DNA from: a virus
DNA length: 27,685 bases
Virus record (IMG/VR): IMGVR_UViG_3300020187_000164
Coordinates: 1-27,685 of that record
Reading direction: 5' to 3' (one strand)
In this document: in pieces, positions 5,793 to 14,800 of the stretch
Layout: each line of letters begins with the position of its first letter
How positions within the stretch are numbered: the first letter of the stretch is position 1
The notes under the pieces: model-generated
Told to the model about the DNA's origin: nothing
Databases searched by the model: none
Seen by the model: only the letters and a program-made list of their open reading frames with translations
Translations under genes and position numbers: made by a program

Positions 5793-7469
5793 ATGACAGA
5801 AAAAGCACTACTTGCCTTAGCCGCAAAAGAACTATTATCAGATAAGGGTAAAAAATTATTAGGGGATAAAATCAATATTAAGGAAATAACAAATAGAATA
5901 TCTTCTTTATCTAGTAAATTTAATATAGATTTAACCACTCTAGCAACTGCAGCAGCAGCATCAGCTGTTACTGTGGCTGTAAGTGAATCTAATAAAGTAG
6001 ATAAAACTAAAACTGCTAAAGAAAGAATAAATGATAAAAAAGAGTCTGTTAAAAATACTAAAAAGAGTTTAATTGATAAGGCTAAAAAAGAAATAATTCG
6101 TTTAAAAGCTAAATTAAAAAGCGAAATACCTGTTATAGAAGAATTTGAAATTACGGGTAGAATATTTGATAAAATAACGGGTAAGGTATTACAGGGAGTT
6201 AAAGTAGAACTTGGAATTAGTATGGGTGGAGTTGAAGTTAGTACCCCTGAAAGCATAGAATTAGAAAATCCCACCAATGTACCAATAGAATTAGTTACTC
6301 CAATCCCCAACTTTGATTTTAATGCTGAAGTTTATACCCCTATCCCAGATCAAAAAACTATAACTGATAAGCAAGGTAGTTTTTCAATTAAAGTCAAACT
6401 TCCTATAATTCCTAAAAACCAAAAAACCCCACTTAAATTAGGATTATTATATACTAAATCAGGATTTGTACCTTCTAGTGCCCCTATAATTAATGGTGAT
6501 CAAACTATTAAATCTAATCTTCAAGCTTCAAGTTTAATTAATCTTGATAAAGCAGCCAAAAATATATCTAAAGAATATAATGACACCGTTGATGAAGCTC
6601 AAAAATTAGTAAAAGCAATAGCCATGAACCCTGAATTACTAGTTATTTCAGCTTCAAAACTTGCAATCGACGTATTAGTAGGTATTATTAAAACTAAAAC
6701 CATCCCTATGGCTGTAGGAATATTAATAGCCTTCGGTATATCAAAATTAACTCAGTCAAATAGAAAAACATGCCCTACTCCTGAGGAATTAGAAGAACTT
6801 ATTAGAAAAAGAAATAGATTAGTAAGACAACTTAATCAAATATTTTCTAAAATAGTAGCAAGTACAGCATTAGCTATTGCCTTTAAAACATTATCTGCAA
6901 CATTAAAAGGTGTTAGTATATCTTTAGACGCAATTCCCTTACCTCAAGCTATAGGTACACCACCAGCTAAAGATTTTGGTGGTTTAATATTTGCACAAAC
7001 TTATTCTACTACAGCTAAATTAAGAACCCTTACTTTACAAATAAAAGAATTAGAAAAAAGTTCTGATGAATTAAGTAAGGCAACCTTAGTGGCATTAGTA
7101 TTTCTAATAGCAGCTGCAGCCACTGTAATAATTTTACTAAATGGTTTAGATAAATTAATGCAAGAATGTGCTGAAGAAAATGGGGTTACACAAGTAGAAT
7201 TAACTGCTATTAACCAAGAATTATTAGATTTAACTGAAGAACAAGAAGAAGATGGAAATCCCATTATAAAAAATATTAATGGTTTTACTATGGCTGTAGT
7301 AACAGATGATAAAAACCCTGTAGGTAGTCTAAAAAGAAGATATGCTGTCGCTAAAAACAATCAAGGAGTTGTTCAATTAAAAGGTGAACCTTCATTTAGT
7401 GCAAGTGACCAAATACTAATCGATGAACTTATATTCTATATACAACAAAACGATTTAAAAGCATTCTAG
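5793..7469 (+). CDS. Baseplate-cluster protein with a transthyretin-like domain and hydrophobic segments
   Basis: A 558-residue protein. The N-terminus is Ala-rich and helical, with a basic coiled-coil stretch at ~65-110. A beta domain at about residues 117-210 (EITGRIFDKITGKVLQGVKV, then TITDKQGSFSIKV) matches the CarboxypepD_reg / transthyretin-like pattern of extracellular beta-sandwich modules. Strongly hydrophobic stretches follow at ~290-317 (VGIIKTKTIPMAVGILIAFG), ~354-371 and ~431-453 (ATLVALVFLIAAAATVIILL). The conserved-looking C-terminus includes SLKRRYAVAKNNQGVV and LIDELIFYIQQN. The exact role is unknown; its place between the spike and gp25 suggests a hub- or tape-associated part. 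Hydrophobic helices would suit a protein delivered into, or docking at, the host membrane during injection, which is inference. Confidence 0.58.
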   Translation: MTEKALLALAAKELLSDKGKKLLGDKINIKEITNRISSLSSKFNIDLTTLATAAAASAVTVAVSESNKVDKTKTAKERINDKKESVKNTKKSLIDKAKKEIIRLKAKLKSEIPVIEEFEITGRIFDKITGKVLQGVKVELGISMGGVEVSTPESIELENPTNVPIELVTPIPNFDFNAEVYTPIPDQKTITDKQGSFSIKVKLPIIPKNQKTPLKLGLLYTKSGFVPSSAPIINGDQTIKSNLQASSLINLDKAAKNISKEYNDTVDEAQKLVKAIAMNPELLVISASKLAIDVLVGIIKTKTIPMAVGILIAFGISKLTQSNRKTCPTPEELEELIRKRNRLVRQLNQIFSKIVASTALAIAFKTLSATLKGVSISLDAIPLPQAIGTPPAKDFGGLIFAQTYSTTAKLRTLTLQIKELEKSSDELSKATLVALVFLIAAAATVIILLNGLDKLMQECAEENGVTQVELTAINQELLDLTEEQEEDGNPIIKNINGFTMAVVTDDKNPVGSLKRRYAVAKNNQGVVQLKGEPSFSASDQILIDELIFYIQQNDLKAF

Positions 7470-7473
7470 TTTA

Positions 7474-7483
7474 ATATTTATAA
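7474..7483 (+). promoter_or_regulatory. Candidate late promoter ATATTTATAA (copy 3)
   Basis: An exact decamer five bases after the preceding TAG stop and ending 14 bases before the ATG at 7498. It heads the gp25-gp6 gene group. Confidence 0.58.
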
Positions 7484-7497
7484 TAAATCAATACAAC

Positions 7498-7869
7498 ATG
7501 AAATTAAGTCAATTAAAAACTATTGTAAAAGAGGCCGTAAAAGAGGCTATACAAGAAGAAATGAAAGATATTCTTATGGAGGCTGTACGTTCACCTAAAC
7601 AAACAGTTTATGAACATAACGTAGGTACTCCTACAACAGATGTAGCAGCTCCAACTCCGATGTCAACTGATAGCAGAATAGCTATGAGAGAAAATATACA
7701 AAATGTTTTAGGGGGTATGATGCCTGGAGTAAATGGTACTTTATCCGCTACATCAGCAGATATACCTTTACAAGTAGGAAGTGGAGATACAACATCTCCA
7801 AATGGTAGTTTACCAAATGGAAATGTAAGCATGGATCAAATAATGGGTTTAATGAGTAGTAAAGGATAA
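7498..7869 (+). CDS. Small probable virion protein with an amphipathic N-terminal helix
   Basis: A 123-residue protein of two parts. Residues 1-31 form an amphipathic charged helix (LKTIVKEAVKEAIQEEMKDI). The rest is a low-complexity Gly/Pro/Thr/Ser/Met-rich tail (GGMMPGVNGTL, MDQIMGLMSSKG). No family is recognised. The helix could dock on a partner while the tail is extended, as in small scaffolding or linker proteins of tails; this is inference. It follows the candidate late promoter at 7474-7483, ends two bases before the gp25 gene, and is therefore almost certainly co-transcribed with the wedge genes. Confidence 0.6.
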   Translation: MKLSQLKTIVKEAVKEAIQEEMKDILMEAVRSPKQTVYEHNVGTPTTDVAAPTPMSTDSRIAMRENIQNVLGGMMPGVNGTLSATSADIPLQVGSGDTTSPNGSLPNGNVSMDQIMGLMSSKG

Positions 7870-7871
7870 TT

Positions 7872-8279
7872 ATGGCATTTGGAGCAAGACAAATATACCC
7901 TAATGATTTACGACCTAGTGTCGGAATTGGTGTTAATCTACCATTTAGTGGTCCTACTGCTTTTACTCCAAACTATCAAACAAAGGATTCTATAAAAAAT
8001 AATTTAATTAATTATTTATTAACAAATCCTGGGGAAAGAATAGAAAATCCTTCATTTGGTGCTGGTTTAAGAATTTATATTTTTTCCCAAATATCAAGTG
8101 GTAATCTTGAGTTTATTCAAGAAGATTTACAAGAAAAAATAAAAAGTAATTTTCCTGATATTTCTCTTAAATCTGTAGAGGTTTTGCAAAGTATAAACTC
8201 AAATACTATACAAGTAAATATAAATTATAGTATACCTAATACAGGGATAAATGATACTCTAGAATTAAATTTTAACTAA
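7872..8279 (+). CDS. gp25: Baseplate wedge subunit, gp25-like
   Basis: A 135-residue protein of the GPW/gp25 family, which forms the conserved sheath-initiating wedge core of contractile tails along with gp6 and gp53. The diagnostic segment is NPGERIENPSFGAGLRIYIF (52-71), equivalent to the family's 'pGER...P.fG..l...lf'. It is preceded by the helix SIKNNLINYLL and followed by a helix (FIQEDLQEKIKSNF) and a beta hairpin ending the chain. The length matches gp25 (about 132 residues in T4). The upstream gene's last codons supply AAAGGA, one of the few Shine-Dalgarno-like strings in the window, seven bases before the ATG. The stop shares one base with the gp6 gene (TAATG). Confidence 0.9.
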   Translation: MAFGARQIYPNDLRPSVGIGVNLPFSGPTAFTPNYQTKDSIKNNLINYLLTNPGERIENPSFGAGLRIYIFSQISSGNLEFIQEDLQEKIKSNFPDISLKSVEVLQSINSNTIQVNINYSIPNTGINDTLELNFN

Positions 8280-10150
8280 TGGCAGTACAAAATAAAGACA
8301 TAACTTATATTAATAAGGACTTTAATGATATTAGAGCCCAACTTATTAATTTCTCTCAAACATATTTTCCTAACACATATACTGATTTTAGCCCTGCTTC
8401 ACCTGGTATGATGTTTATAGAACAGGCATCTTATGTTTCAGATGTACTATCTTTTTACTTAGATAATCAAATTCAAGAAACTTATTTACAGTATGCTAGA
8501 CAATTTGATAATCTATATGATCTTGCTTACATGTTTAGTTATAAACCTAAAGTAACTGGTTTAGCCGTTGTAGATGTAGATGTATATCAACAGGTACCTT
8601 CTAAAGTTGTAGGTTCCCAAACAGTACCTGATTTTGATTATGCTTTAGAAATCCCAGAAAATACATCGGTTTCTTCAAGAAGTGGTACAAGATTTAATAT
8701 ACAAGAACCAATTGATTTCTCAGTTTCTTCTTCAATAGACCCTACAGTAACTACAATTTCTCAAATATCTTTAGGAGAACCAACTTATTATTTATTAAAA
8801 AAGACTAGAAAAGCAGTTTCAGGTACTATAACTTCTACTAATTTTACTTTAGGTAATTATACTGCCTACCCAACTGTAGAACTTAATGTATCAAATATTT
8901 CTAATATAATAGATATATTAGATTCTGATGGTAATAGATATTATGAAGTAGATTATTTAGCACAAGATTTAGTATATGATAGTATTAAAAATACAAACAC
9001 TAATGATCCTAATAATTATCAAGATGGGGATGCACCTTATATTCTAAAAACAAAATCAGTAAACAGAAGATTTACAACTAGGTTTATAAATGAAAGTACA
9101 TTACAAATACAATTTGGATCAGGAAAACCCCTTCAAACTGATGAAGAAGTTACTCCAAACCCAAATAATGTAGGTCTAGGTTTACCATTTGAACAAAATA
9201 AACTAACAACAGCTTATTCGCCTACTAACTTTATATTTACAAATACTTATGGTGTTGCTCCTTCAAATACTACTTTAACTGTAAGGTATTTAGCAGGTGG
9301 TGGTGTTGTTTCTAATATAGATGCAAATACCCTAAATACTATAGATTCATCAACAGTTAAATTCTTAAACCCAGGATTAAACAATAATATTACAGCAGAT
9401 TTTGTATTTAATTCATTAGCAGTTAATAATCCCATAGCAGCTAGTGGAGGAGGTGGAGGAGATACTATAGAAGAAATTAGACAAAATTCATTATCTAATT
9501 TTAACACTCAACAAAGAAATGTTACAGCAGATGATTATTTAATTAGAGCTTTAAGTATGCCTTCTAAATATGGGATAGTATCTAAGGCATTTGCAGCTAA
9601 GGCATCAACTAAAGACCCAGATGTTATTTTAGATTTATATATTCTAACTCAAGATTCTAATGGTAATTTAACCAAATCTTCAGATGCTATAAAAAATAAT
9701 TTAAAAACCTATATAAATCAATATAGGATGATAGGGGATTCAGTAAATATCAAGGATGCATTTATAGTTAATATAGGATGTGAATTTGATATAATAACTC
9801 TTCCTAATTATAATAATAGTGAAGTATTAACCAAATGTATATCATCAGTAAAAAATTATTTTGAATTACGTAGATGGCAAATTAATCAACCTATTATATT
9901 AAGAGAAATTACTTTATTATTGGATGGAATCCCTGGGGTTCAAACAGTAGCTAGTATAGATATAATAAACAAAGCAGGAACAACTAGTGGCTACTCAGAA
10001 TATGCTTATAGTATCTCGGGAGCAACACAAGGAGGTGTTATTTACCCTTCATTAGATCCTAGTATATTTGAAATTAAATTTCCTAATGATGATATAAAAG
10101 GAAGAATAGTATCTTTAGGTACATCTACTTTTAGTTATGGAGGATATTAA
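8279..10150 (+). CDS. gp6: Baseplate wedge subunit, gp6-like (baseplate J)
   Basis: A 623-residue protein matching T4 gp6 and baseplate J-like wedge proteins in size, position after gp25 and motifs. The N-terminus has the typical helix-rich opening (FSPASPGMMFIEQASYVSDV at ~37-56, LYDLAYMFSYKP at ~79-90). The middle is beta-rich with a Gly-rich linker (AASGGGGGDTIEEIRQNSL, ~382-400) leading into the J core, NVTADDYLIRALSMPSKYG. The C-terminal part carries RRWQINQPIILREITLLLDG and a final beta domain. Gp6 forms dimers that make the inner ring of the baseplate and trigger sheath contraction. The start overlaps the gp25 stop by one base, so wedge partners are made in stoichiometric order. High confidence. 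Confidence 0.88.
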   Translation: MAVQNKDITYINKDFNDIRAQLINFSQTYFPNTYTDFSPASPGMMFIEQASYVSDVLSFYLDNQIQETYLQYARQFDNLYDLAYMFSYKPKVTGLAVVDVDVYQQVPSKVVGSQTVPDFDYALEIPENTSVSSRSGTRFNIQEPIDFSVSSSIDPTVTTISQISLGEPTYYLLKKTRKAVSGTITSTNFTLGNYTAYPTVELNVSNISNIIDILDSDGNRYYEVDYLAQDLVYDSIKNTNTNDPNNYQDGDAPYILKTKSVNRRFTTRFINESTLQIQFGSGKPLQTDEEVTPNPNNVGLGLPFEQNKLTTAYSPTNFIFTNTYGVAPSNTTLTVRYLAGGGVVSNIDANTLNTIDSSTVKFLNPGLNNNITADFVFNSLAVNNPIAASGGGGGDTIEEIRQNSLSNFNTQQRNVTADDYLIRALSMPSKYGIVSKAFAAKASTKDPDVILDLYILTQDSNGNLTKSSDAIKNNLKTYINQYRMIGDSVNIKDAFIVNIGCEFDIITLPNYNNSEVLTKCISSVKNYFELRRWQINQPIILREITLLLDGIPGVQTVASIDIINKAGTTSGYSEYAYSISGATQGGVIYPSLDPSIFEIKFPNDDIKGRIVSLGTSTFSYGGY

Positions 10151-10160
10151 AAAATAAAAC

Positions 10161-11333
10161 ATGGCAGTATATAAATTATTTCCCTTACAAGACGCATCAT
10201 TATATGCATTTTATCCCTTTATGAATACAGGGATAGATTCTATAATCGAAGTAGGTAACTTAAATGTTAATATAAATCCTGTACCACAGGTTTTTAGATA
10301 TTTAATAGAATTTGATCAAGATCAAATTAATGATGTTATACAAAATACAGTTGGTAGCGATATTTCATTTTCAAGTACTTTAAAAGCCTATATAGCTAAT
10401 GCTCAAGGTGTTATATTTGATACTGAAATGGAAATATATCCTGTATCTGGTTCTTGGAATAATGGTAGTGGTACATATTTAGATTCACCTTTTACTACAA
10501 ATGGTGTTAGTTGGAAAGCCCAAAACTTCTCAGGATCCTCTACTTCAGGAGCAAAATATTGGAATACAGATATCCCATCCCTTTCGACTTATGTAACAGC
10601 TTCTTGGCAAACAGGTACTGCTGGAGGTGGAACTTGGTTTACAGGTTCAACAGATACAAATAATCCTAATATTGAGGTTACTCAATCCTTCAAATTAAGA
10701 TCCGAAAAAGATTTAAACGCTGATGTATCAGATATAGTAAATGTATGGTATTCAAGCTCTAATAATATTGGTGGGTTTACTGATATACAAAATAATGGTT
10801 TTATAGTAAAATGGGAAGATGCTATTGAATTTAGTATTGCGGATGCTATCCAACCTATAATGCAATTTTACTCAGTAGATACTAATACTATATACCCCCC
10901 AGTATTAGAAATAAAATGGGATGATTCTAGTTTTGAAACTGGATCTTTACCTGCATTATCAACTTCTGATATATTTGTTGCCTTAGATAACAACCCGGGA
11001 GTATTTTATAGTGAAAGTATTAATAGATTTAGATTAAATTGTAGACCTGATTACCCAGTAAGGGTATTCCAAACCCAATCTATAGATACTATAAATCATT
11101 ATTTACCAAAAGATTCGTTATGGGCTATCAAAGATTTAGATACTAATGAATTTATAGTTCAATTTGATAGTGATTATACTAAAATAAGTTGTGATCCAGT
11201 AGGTAATTATTTTGATGTTTATATGACAGGATTACAACCAGAAAGATATTATAAAATATTAATTCAAACTACCATTAGTGGTAGTACAATTGTTAAAGAT
11301 GATAACTACTATTTTAAAATAGTTAATGGATAA
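10161..11333 (+). CDS. Probable baseplate/virion structural protein, DNRLRE-like opening
   Basis: A 390-residue, beta-rich protein with many Ser, Thr, Asn, Trp and Tyr residues and no signal peptide. The opening (YKLFPLQDASLYAFYPFMNT) and the strands after it resemble DNRLRE-type beta-sandwich modules seen in surface and virion proteins; this resemblance is by eye and tentative. A C-terminal section (~275-385: DIFVALDNNPGVFYSESINR, then LQPERYYKILIQT) looks like a second, fibronectin-like beta domain. It begins ten bases after gp6 behind AAAAAATAAAAC and overlaps the next gene by one base. Its place suggests a wedge-peripheral or gp7/gp8-like structural role, which I cannot prove. Confidence 0.6.
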   Translation: MAVYKLFPLQDASLYAFYPFMNTGIDSIIEVGNLNVNINPVPQVFRYLIEFDQDQINDVIQNTVGSDISFSSTLKAYIANAQGVIFDTEMEIYPVSGSWNNGSGTYLDSPFTTNGVSWKAQNFSGSSTSGAKYWNTDIPSLSTYVTASWQTGTAGGGTWFTGSTDTNNPNIEVTQSFKLRSEKDLNADVSDIVNVWYSSSNNIGGFTDIQNNGFIVKWEDAIEFSIADAIQPIMQFYSVDTNTIYPPVLEIKWDDSSFETGSLPALSTSDIFVALDNNPGVFYSESINRFRLNCRPDYPVRVFQTQSIDTINHYLPKDSLWAIKDLDTNEFIVQFDSDYTKISCDPVGNYFDVYMTGLQPERYYKILIQTTISGSTIVKDDNYYFKIVNG

Positions 11334-11830
11334 TGGCAGAAGAAAGATTAGATCTTAGGAAAGAAATATTTAATAAGGCCCAATATATTAAAACTATAAA
11401 TACTAGTTTTGATGAATTGGGTAATACTACTATTACTGAAGATTTAATTGTTCAACCAACTGTTGAAGAATTCTTTGGATTATACAATACTCTTTTTTAT
11501 GATATACAAGCCCTGGGTGAAACTAATTCACATCAGTATTTAGCTAAAACTAGTGGTGAATATATTAATTTTGATGATGTAAGTGCTGAAGTACAAGCAT
11601 TACAAGCAGAAATAGCGCAACTAAGAGAAAATTTACTTAAAGCCCAAATGGATTTAATATCAGCTGAAGTTGCACAATCAGGAAATGAAGAAAGTAATGT
11701 TATAATGGCAAAAGCAACAAAAGAAGTACAAGAAGCAAATGCTCAATTAGTAAATACAAGTACAGCATTATCACAAAATACGCAAACATCAACTGGAGGA
11801 GTTAGTAGTGGAACATCAAGTAACTATTAA
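11333..11830 (+). CDS. Coiled-coil protein of the baseplate cluster
   Basis: A 165-residue protein. The N-terminal half has a motif EEFFGLYNTLFYDIQALGE (45-63) followed by NSHQYLAKTSGEYINF (65-80), which I recall from similarly placed proteins in marine phages without a known function. Residues ~81-145 are a Gln/Glu/Ala-rich coiled coil (SAEVQALQAEIAQLRENLL). The last ~20 residues are a Ser/Thr/Gly tail. The one-base overlap with the upstream stop (TAATG) implies coupling. A trimeric coiled coil would suit a connector between the baseplate and the huge next protein; that is inference. No Cys, signal peptide or membrane segment is visible. Confidence 0.6.
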   Translation: MAEERLDLRKEIFNKAQYIKTINTSFDELGNTTITEDLIVQPTVEEFFGLYNTLFYDIQALGETNSHQYLAKTSGEYINFDDVSAEVQALQAEIAQLRENLLKAQMDLISAEVAQSGNEESNVIMAKATKEVQEANAQLVNTSTALSQNTQTSTGGVSSGTSSNY

Positions 11831-11860
11831 GTGTTTAGAAAAAAATAAGAGTAAAGATCT

Positions 11861-14800
11861 ATGAAACTAGAAACAACAATAACCCCAATTTCCCCTGATA
11901 CTTTTGAGTATCAAACTTATTCTAACTCGGATGAAAATTTAATTATTCAATCTGAATTAGATACTGTATTTTCTTCTTCCATTGACTATATTGAATATTA
12001 TATATACGATCAAAATAAAGATTTAATATATCCAAATGAAACATTACCTTTACTTGATTATGATGTAAGAGAAGGTGATGTGTTGTTAAATCCTAGTTCT
12101 AATTTAGAATCTTTAGGTTTTGATATAGGAGTGTATAATATATCTTATTCTTTTTATAGAAAAAGAGCAGCCTCCTCAATCAGTCAAAAATACTTTATAT
12201 CCAGTATATCATCAGATAGAACTGAAATTAGACTAGATAGTAATATTATTGAAAATAGTGATATAATTTCATCTGTAAATGATTTTATTCAATATAGAGA
12301 ATCATCAACTTATTTTGTTGATTTTTATCTTAATTTTGGAAATAATAAAGTAACAATTGCTAATAATATAAAATTAGAAACTGAAGAAGGAGTAGATCCA
12401 ACAGTACTAATTAAATTATATGAACCTCTACCTTTAGAATTTAGTAATAAATCTGAATTATGGATAGTTGAATTACTTTCTTCTCCACAAGCTTATAAAG
12501 TAGATTTTCCATTTGAACCTACTATAGAAGAGGATTTTACTTATATTGCTGGACCTAACTATAATTTAAATATTATAGGAGAAACAGCATCCCCAGGAGA
12601 ACAATTTTCATACAACACATTAATTAACTCAGACTTAACAAGTTCGATTAATCAAATTCAAAGTTTATTAAACGAAAAAGAAATTAACATAAATATTAAT
12701 TATGAAAATTTTGGTAACTTTGTAAACTTTAGCTCTGCTAAAACACGTTTAGAAAATTTTTATTATAAAGTAGATTTAATACAATCTTCTAGTGAACAAT
12801 TAACAAACTTTTTAGACCAAGTAGCAACAGATACTACTTTAACAAATGCTTATAGTTCAAGTGTAGCTTCATTAACAGGTGCTATAGATAAAATAATTAA
12901 GAATTTTGATGGGTATGAATATTTCCTATATTTTAATAGTGGTTCATCAACTTCTTATCCTAAATCTAATACAGAACCACCTTTTATTTTATATCCAACT
13001 TCAAACCCTGAAGTACAAACGTGGATAACATCATCACTAGCCACAGCTGCTAATTATGATGAAAATAATAGAGATTGGTTATATAACTCTATACCAGAAT
13101 ATTTAAGAGATGACCCAGCAAACAGAAATTATGAACTATTTGTTGATATGGTTGGTCAGTATTATGACAATGTTTGGACTTATACTAAAGATATTACAAA
13201 TAAATTTGACGCAGATAACCGTTTAGATTATGGTATTTCAAAAGATCTAGTTTCAGATGCTATTAAAGATTTTGCAATTAAATTATATTCAAACAATTTT
13301 AATACAGATGATTTATTTACAGCTTTTCTAGGACTTACCCCTTCGGGTAGTGCATTTCCTTTCCCTAATATAACGGGTTCGGTTGTAGATGGTGGTGGAA
13401 ATTTAGACATACCTACTGGGTATGAGTACGTAGATACTAAAATATCTGCTTCAAATGATATAGTCCCATTAGACGATGTTAATAAGAGCATATATAAACG
13501 AATATACCATAATATTCCGTATTTACTCAAAACTAAGGGTACAATAGCTGGTTTAAGAGCACTAATTACTTCTTATGGGATACCAGATACTATTTTAAGA
13601 ATAAGTGAATTTGGGGGTAAAGATAGAAATGAATCACAGGATTATGACTTAAAACAAGATGTGTTTAATTATTCATTTGATACAGGAGAAGATTCTGATA
13701 ATTTTGTATCATCTTCCATGGTACCAAATACTTTATTTCCAAATCAGGATTCGGGTAACGACCAAGTGGGTACAGTTCAATTTAGATTTAAATCCCATGG
13801 TATTCCATCTGCTGAAAATAATATTGCTAGTAGTGATATTAGATACTCACAATCTTTATGGTTAACAGACCGTACCCCATTAGAACCAACTTGGAATGAT
13901 AACGCATTAGGAGCAGCTGTAGTTTTAGAATATACAGGATCAGGATTTGTATCTGGATCTTACTCAGGTTCAATAGCAAGTCCATATGATACTTGGGGTA
14001 CATTAAAATTTTACCCAGATATAGTTTATAGCCCTGATGTAAGTTGTAGTATATATGCCCCTTTCTTTAATGAAGATTGGTGGTCAGTTCAATTAACATA
14101 TAACGGAGGTGGTCAAGCTGGAGCTTCAACTGTTACAGCATCATTATTTGCAGCCAATGAGATTGATGGTAAAATAGGATTTAGTGGGTCTGATGAGAAA
14201 TTAAATTTAGATGGTAGATCCTGGAATAGAAGTGAACATTTTAAAATAAATGATAATGCTAATCATGTCATAAATAATACTACATATACACCTTTTTCTG
14301 GTTCATTCCAAGAATATAGAATGTATACCCCTATGATCAGTGAAAGCAATTTCTTTGATTATACTGTTAATCCTTATTCTAATGAAGGAAATGGTATTAA
14401 TTCCACCCCAGACCAACAATTTTTTAGAGCAGCTTTAGGTAGTCAATTAGATACAGGTAGTAGAACATCAATCCATCCTAGAGTAACAGGATCAGATGTA
14501 CAAATTACACAATCATTTTCAAATGGTAATAGCTCATTTTATATAGAAACAACTTTTGACCCTTGGGTTACAAATGTAGAAGATATATTCCAAGATCAAG
14601 CACCTGTAGGTATTAAAAATAGAATTACAGATAAAATTCAAACAGAAAAAACAATATTATCTGAAGCCCCATATGGCTTTCCAAACCCAACAGCTTCAGT
14701 ACCTGAAATTTCAAGTTTGAATAATGATACTCAAACACTTTCCCCAATGGAATCTATGCAGGAGTTATCATTTATTAGTCAAAGTTATACTCCTAATGTT

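Noticed and set aside
5744-6310. Minus-strand frame of 188 codons, and others at 865-1104, 4260-4541, 7001-7360, 7608-7832, 9247-9507, 13228-13530, 17569-17763, 19656-19862, 20512-20736 and 22911-23141
   Set aside because: All lie opposite confident + strand genes, have low-complexity hydrophobic or Ser-rich translations, and lack independent context.
11395-11402. A correctly oriented TATAAATA (T4 late box)
   Set aside because: It lies inside the coiled-coil gene (codons ACT-ATA-AAT-ACT) with no gene start nearby; chance in AT-rich coding sequence.
13659-13865. Plus-strand frame of 68 codons inside the giant gene
   Set aside because: An off-frame shadow within the LamG-like region, with no start signal and no recognisable product.
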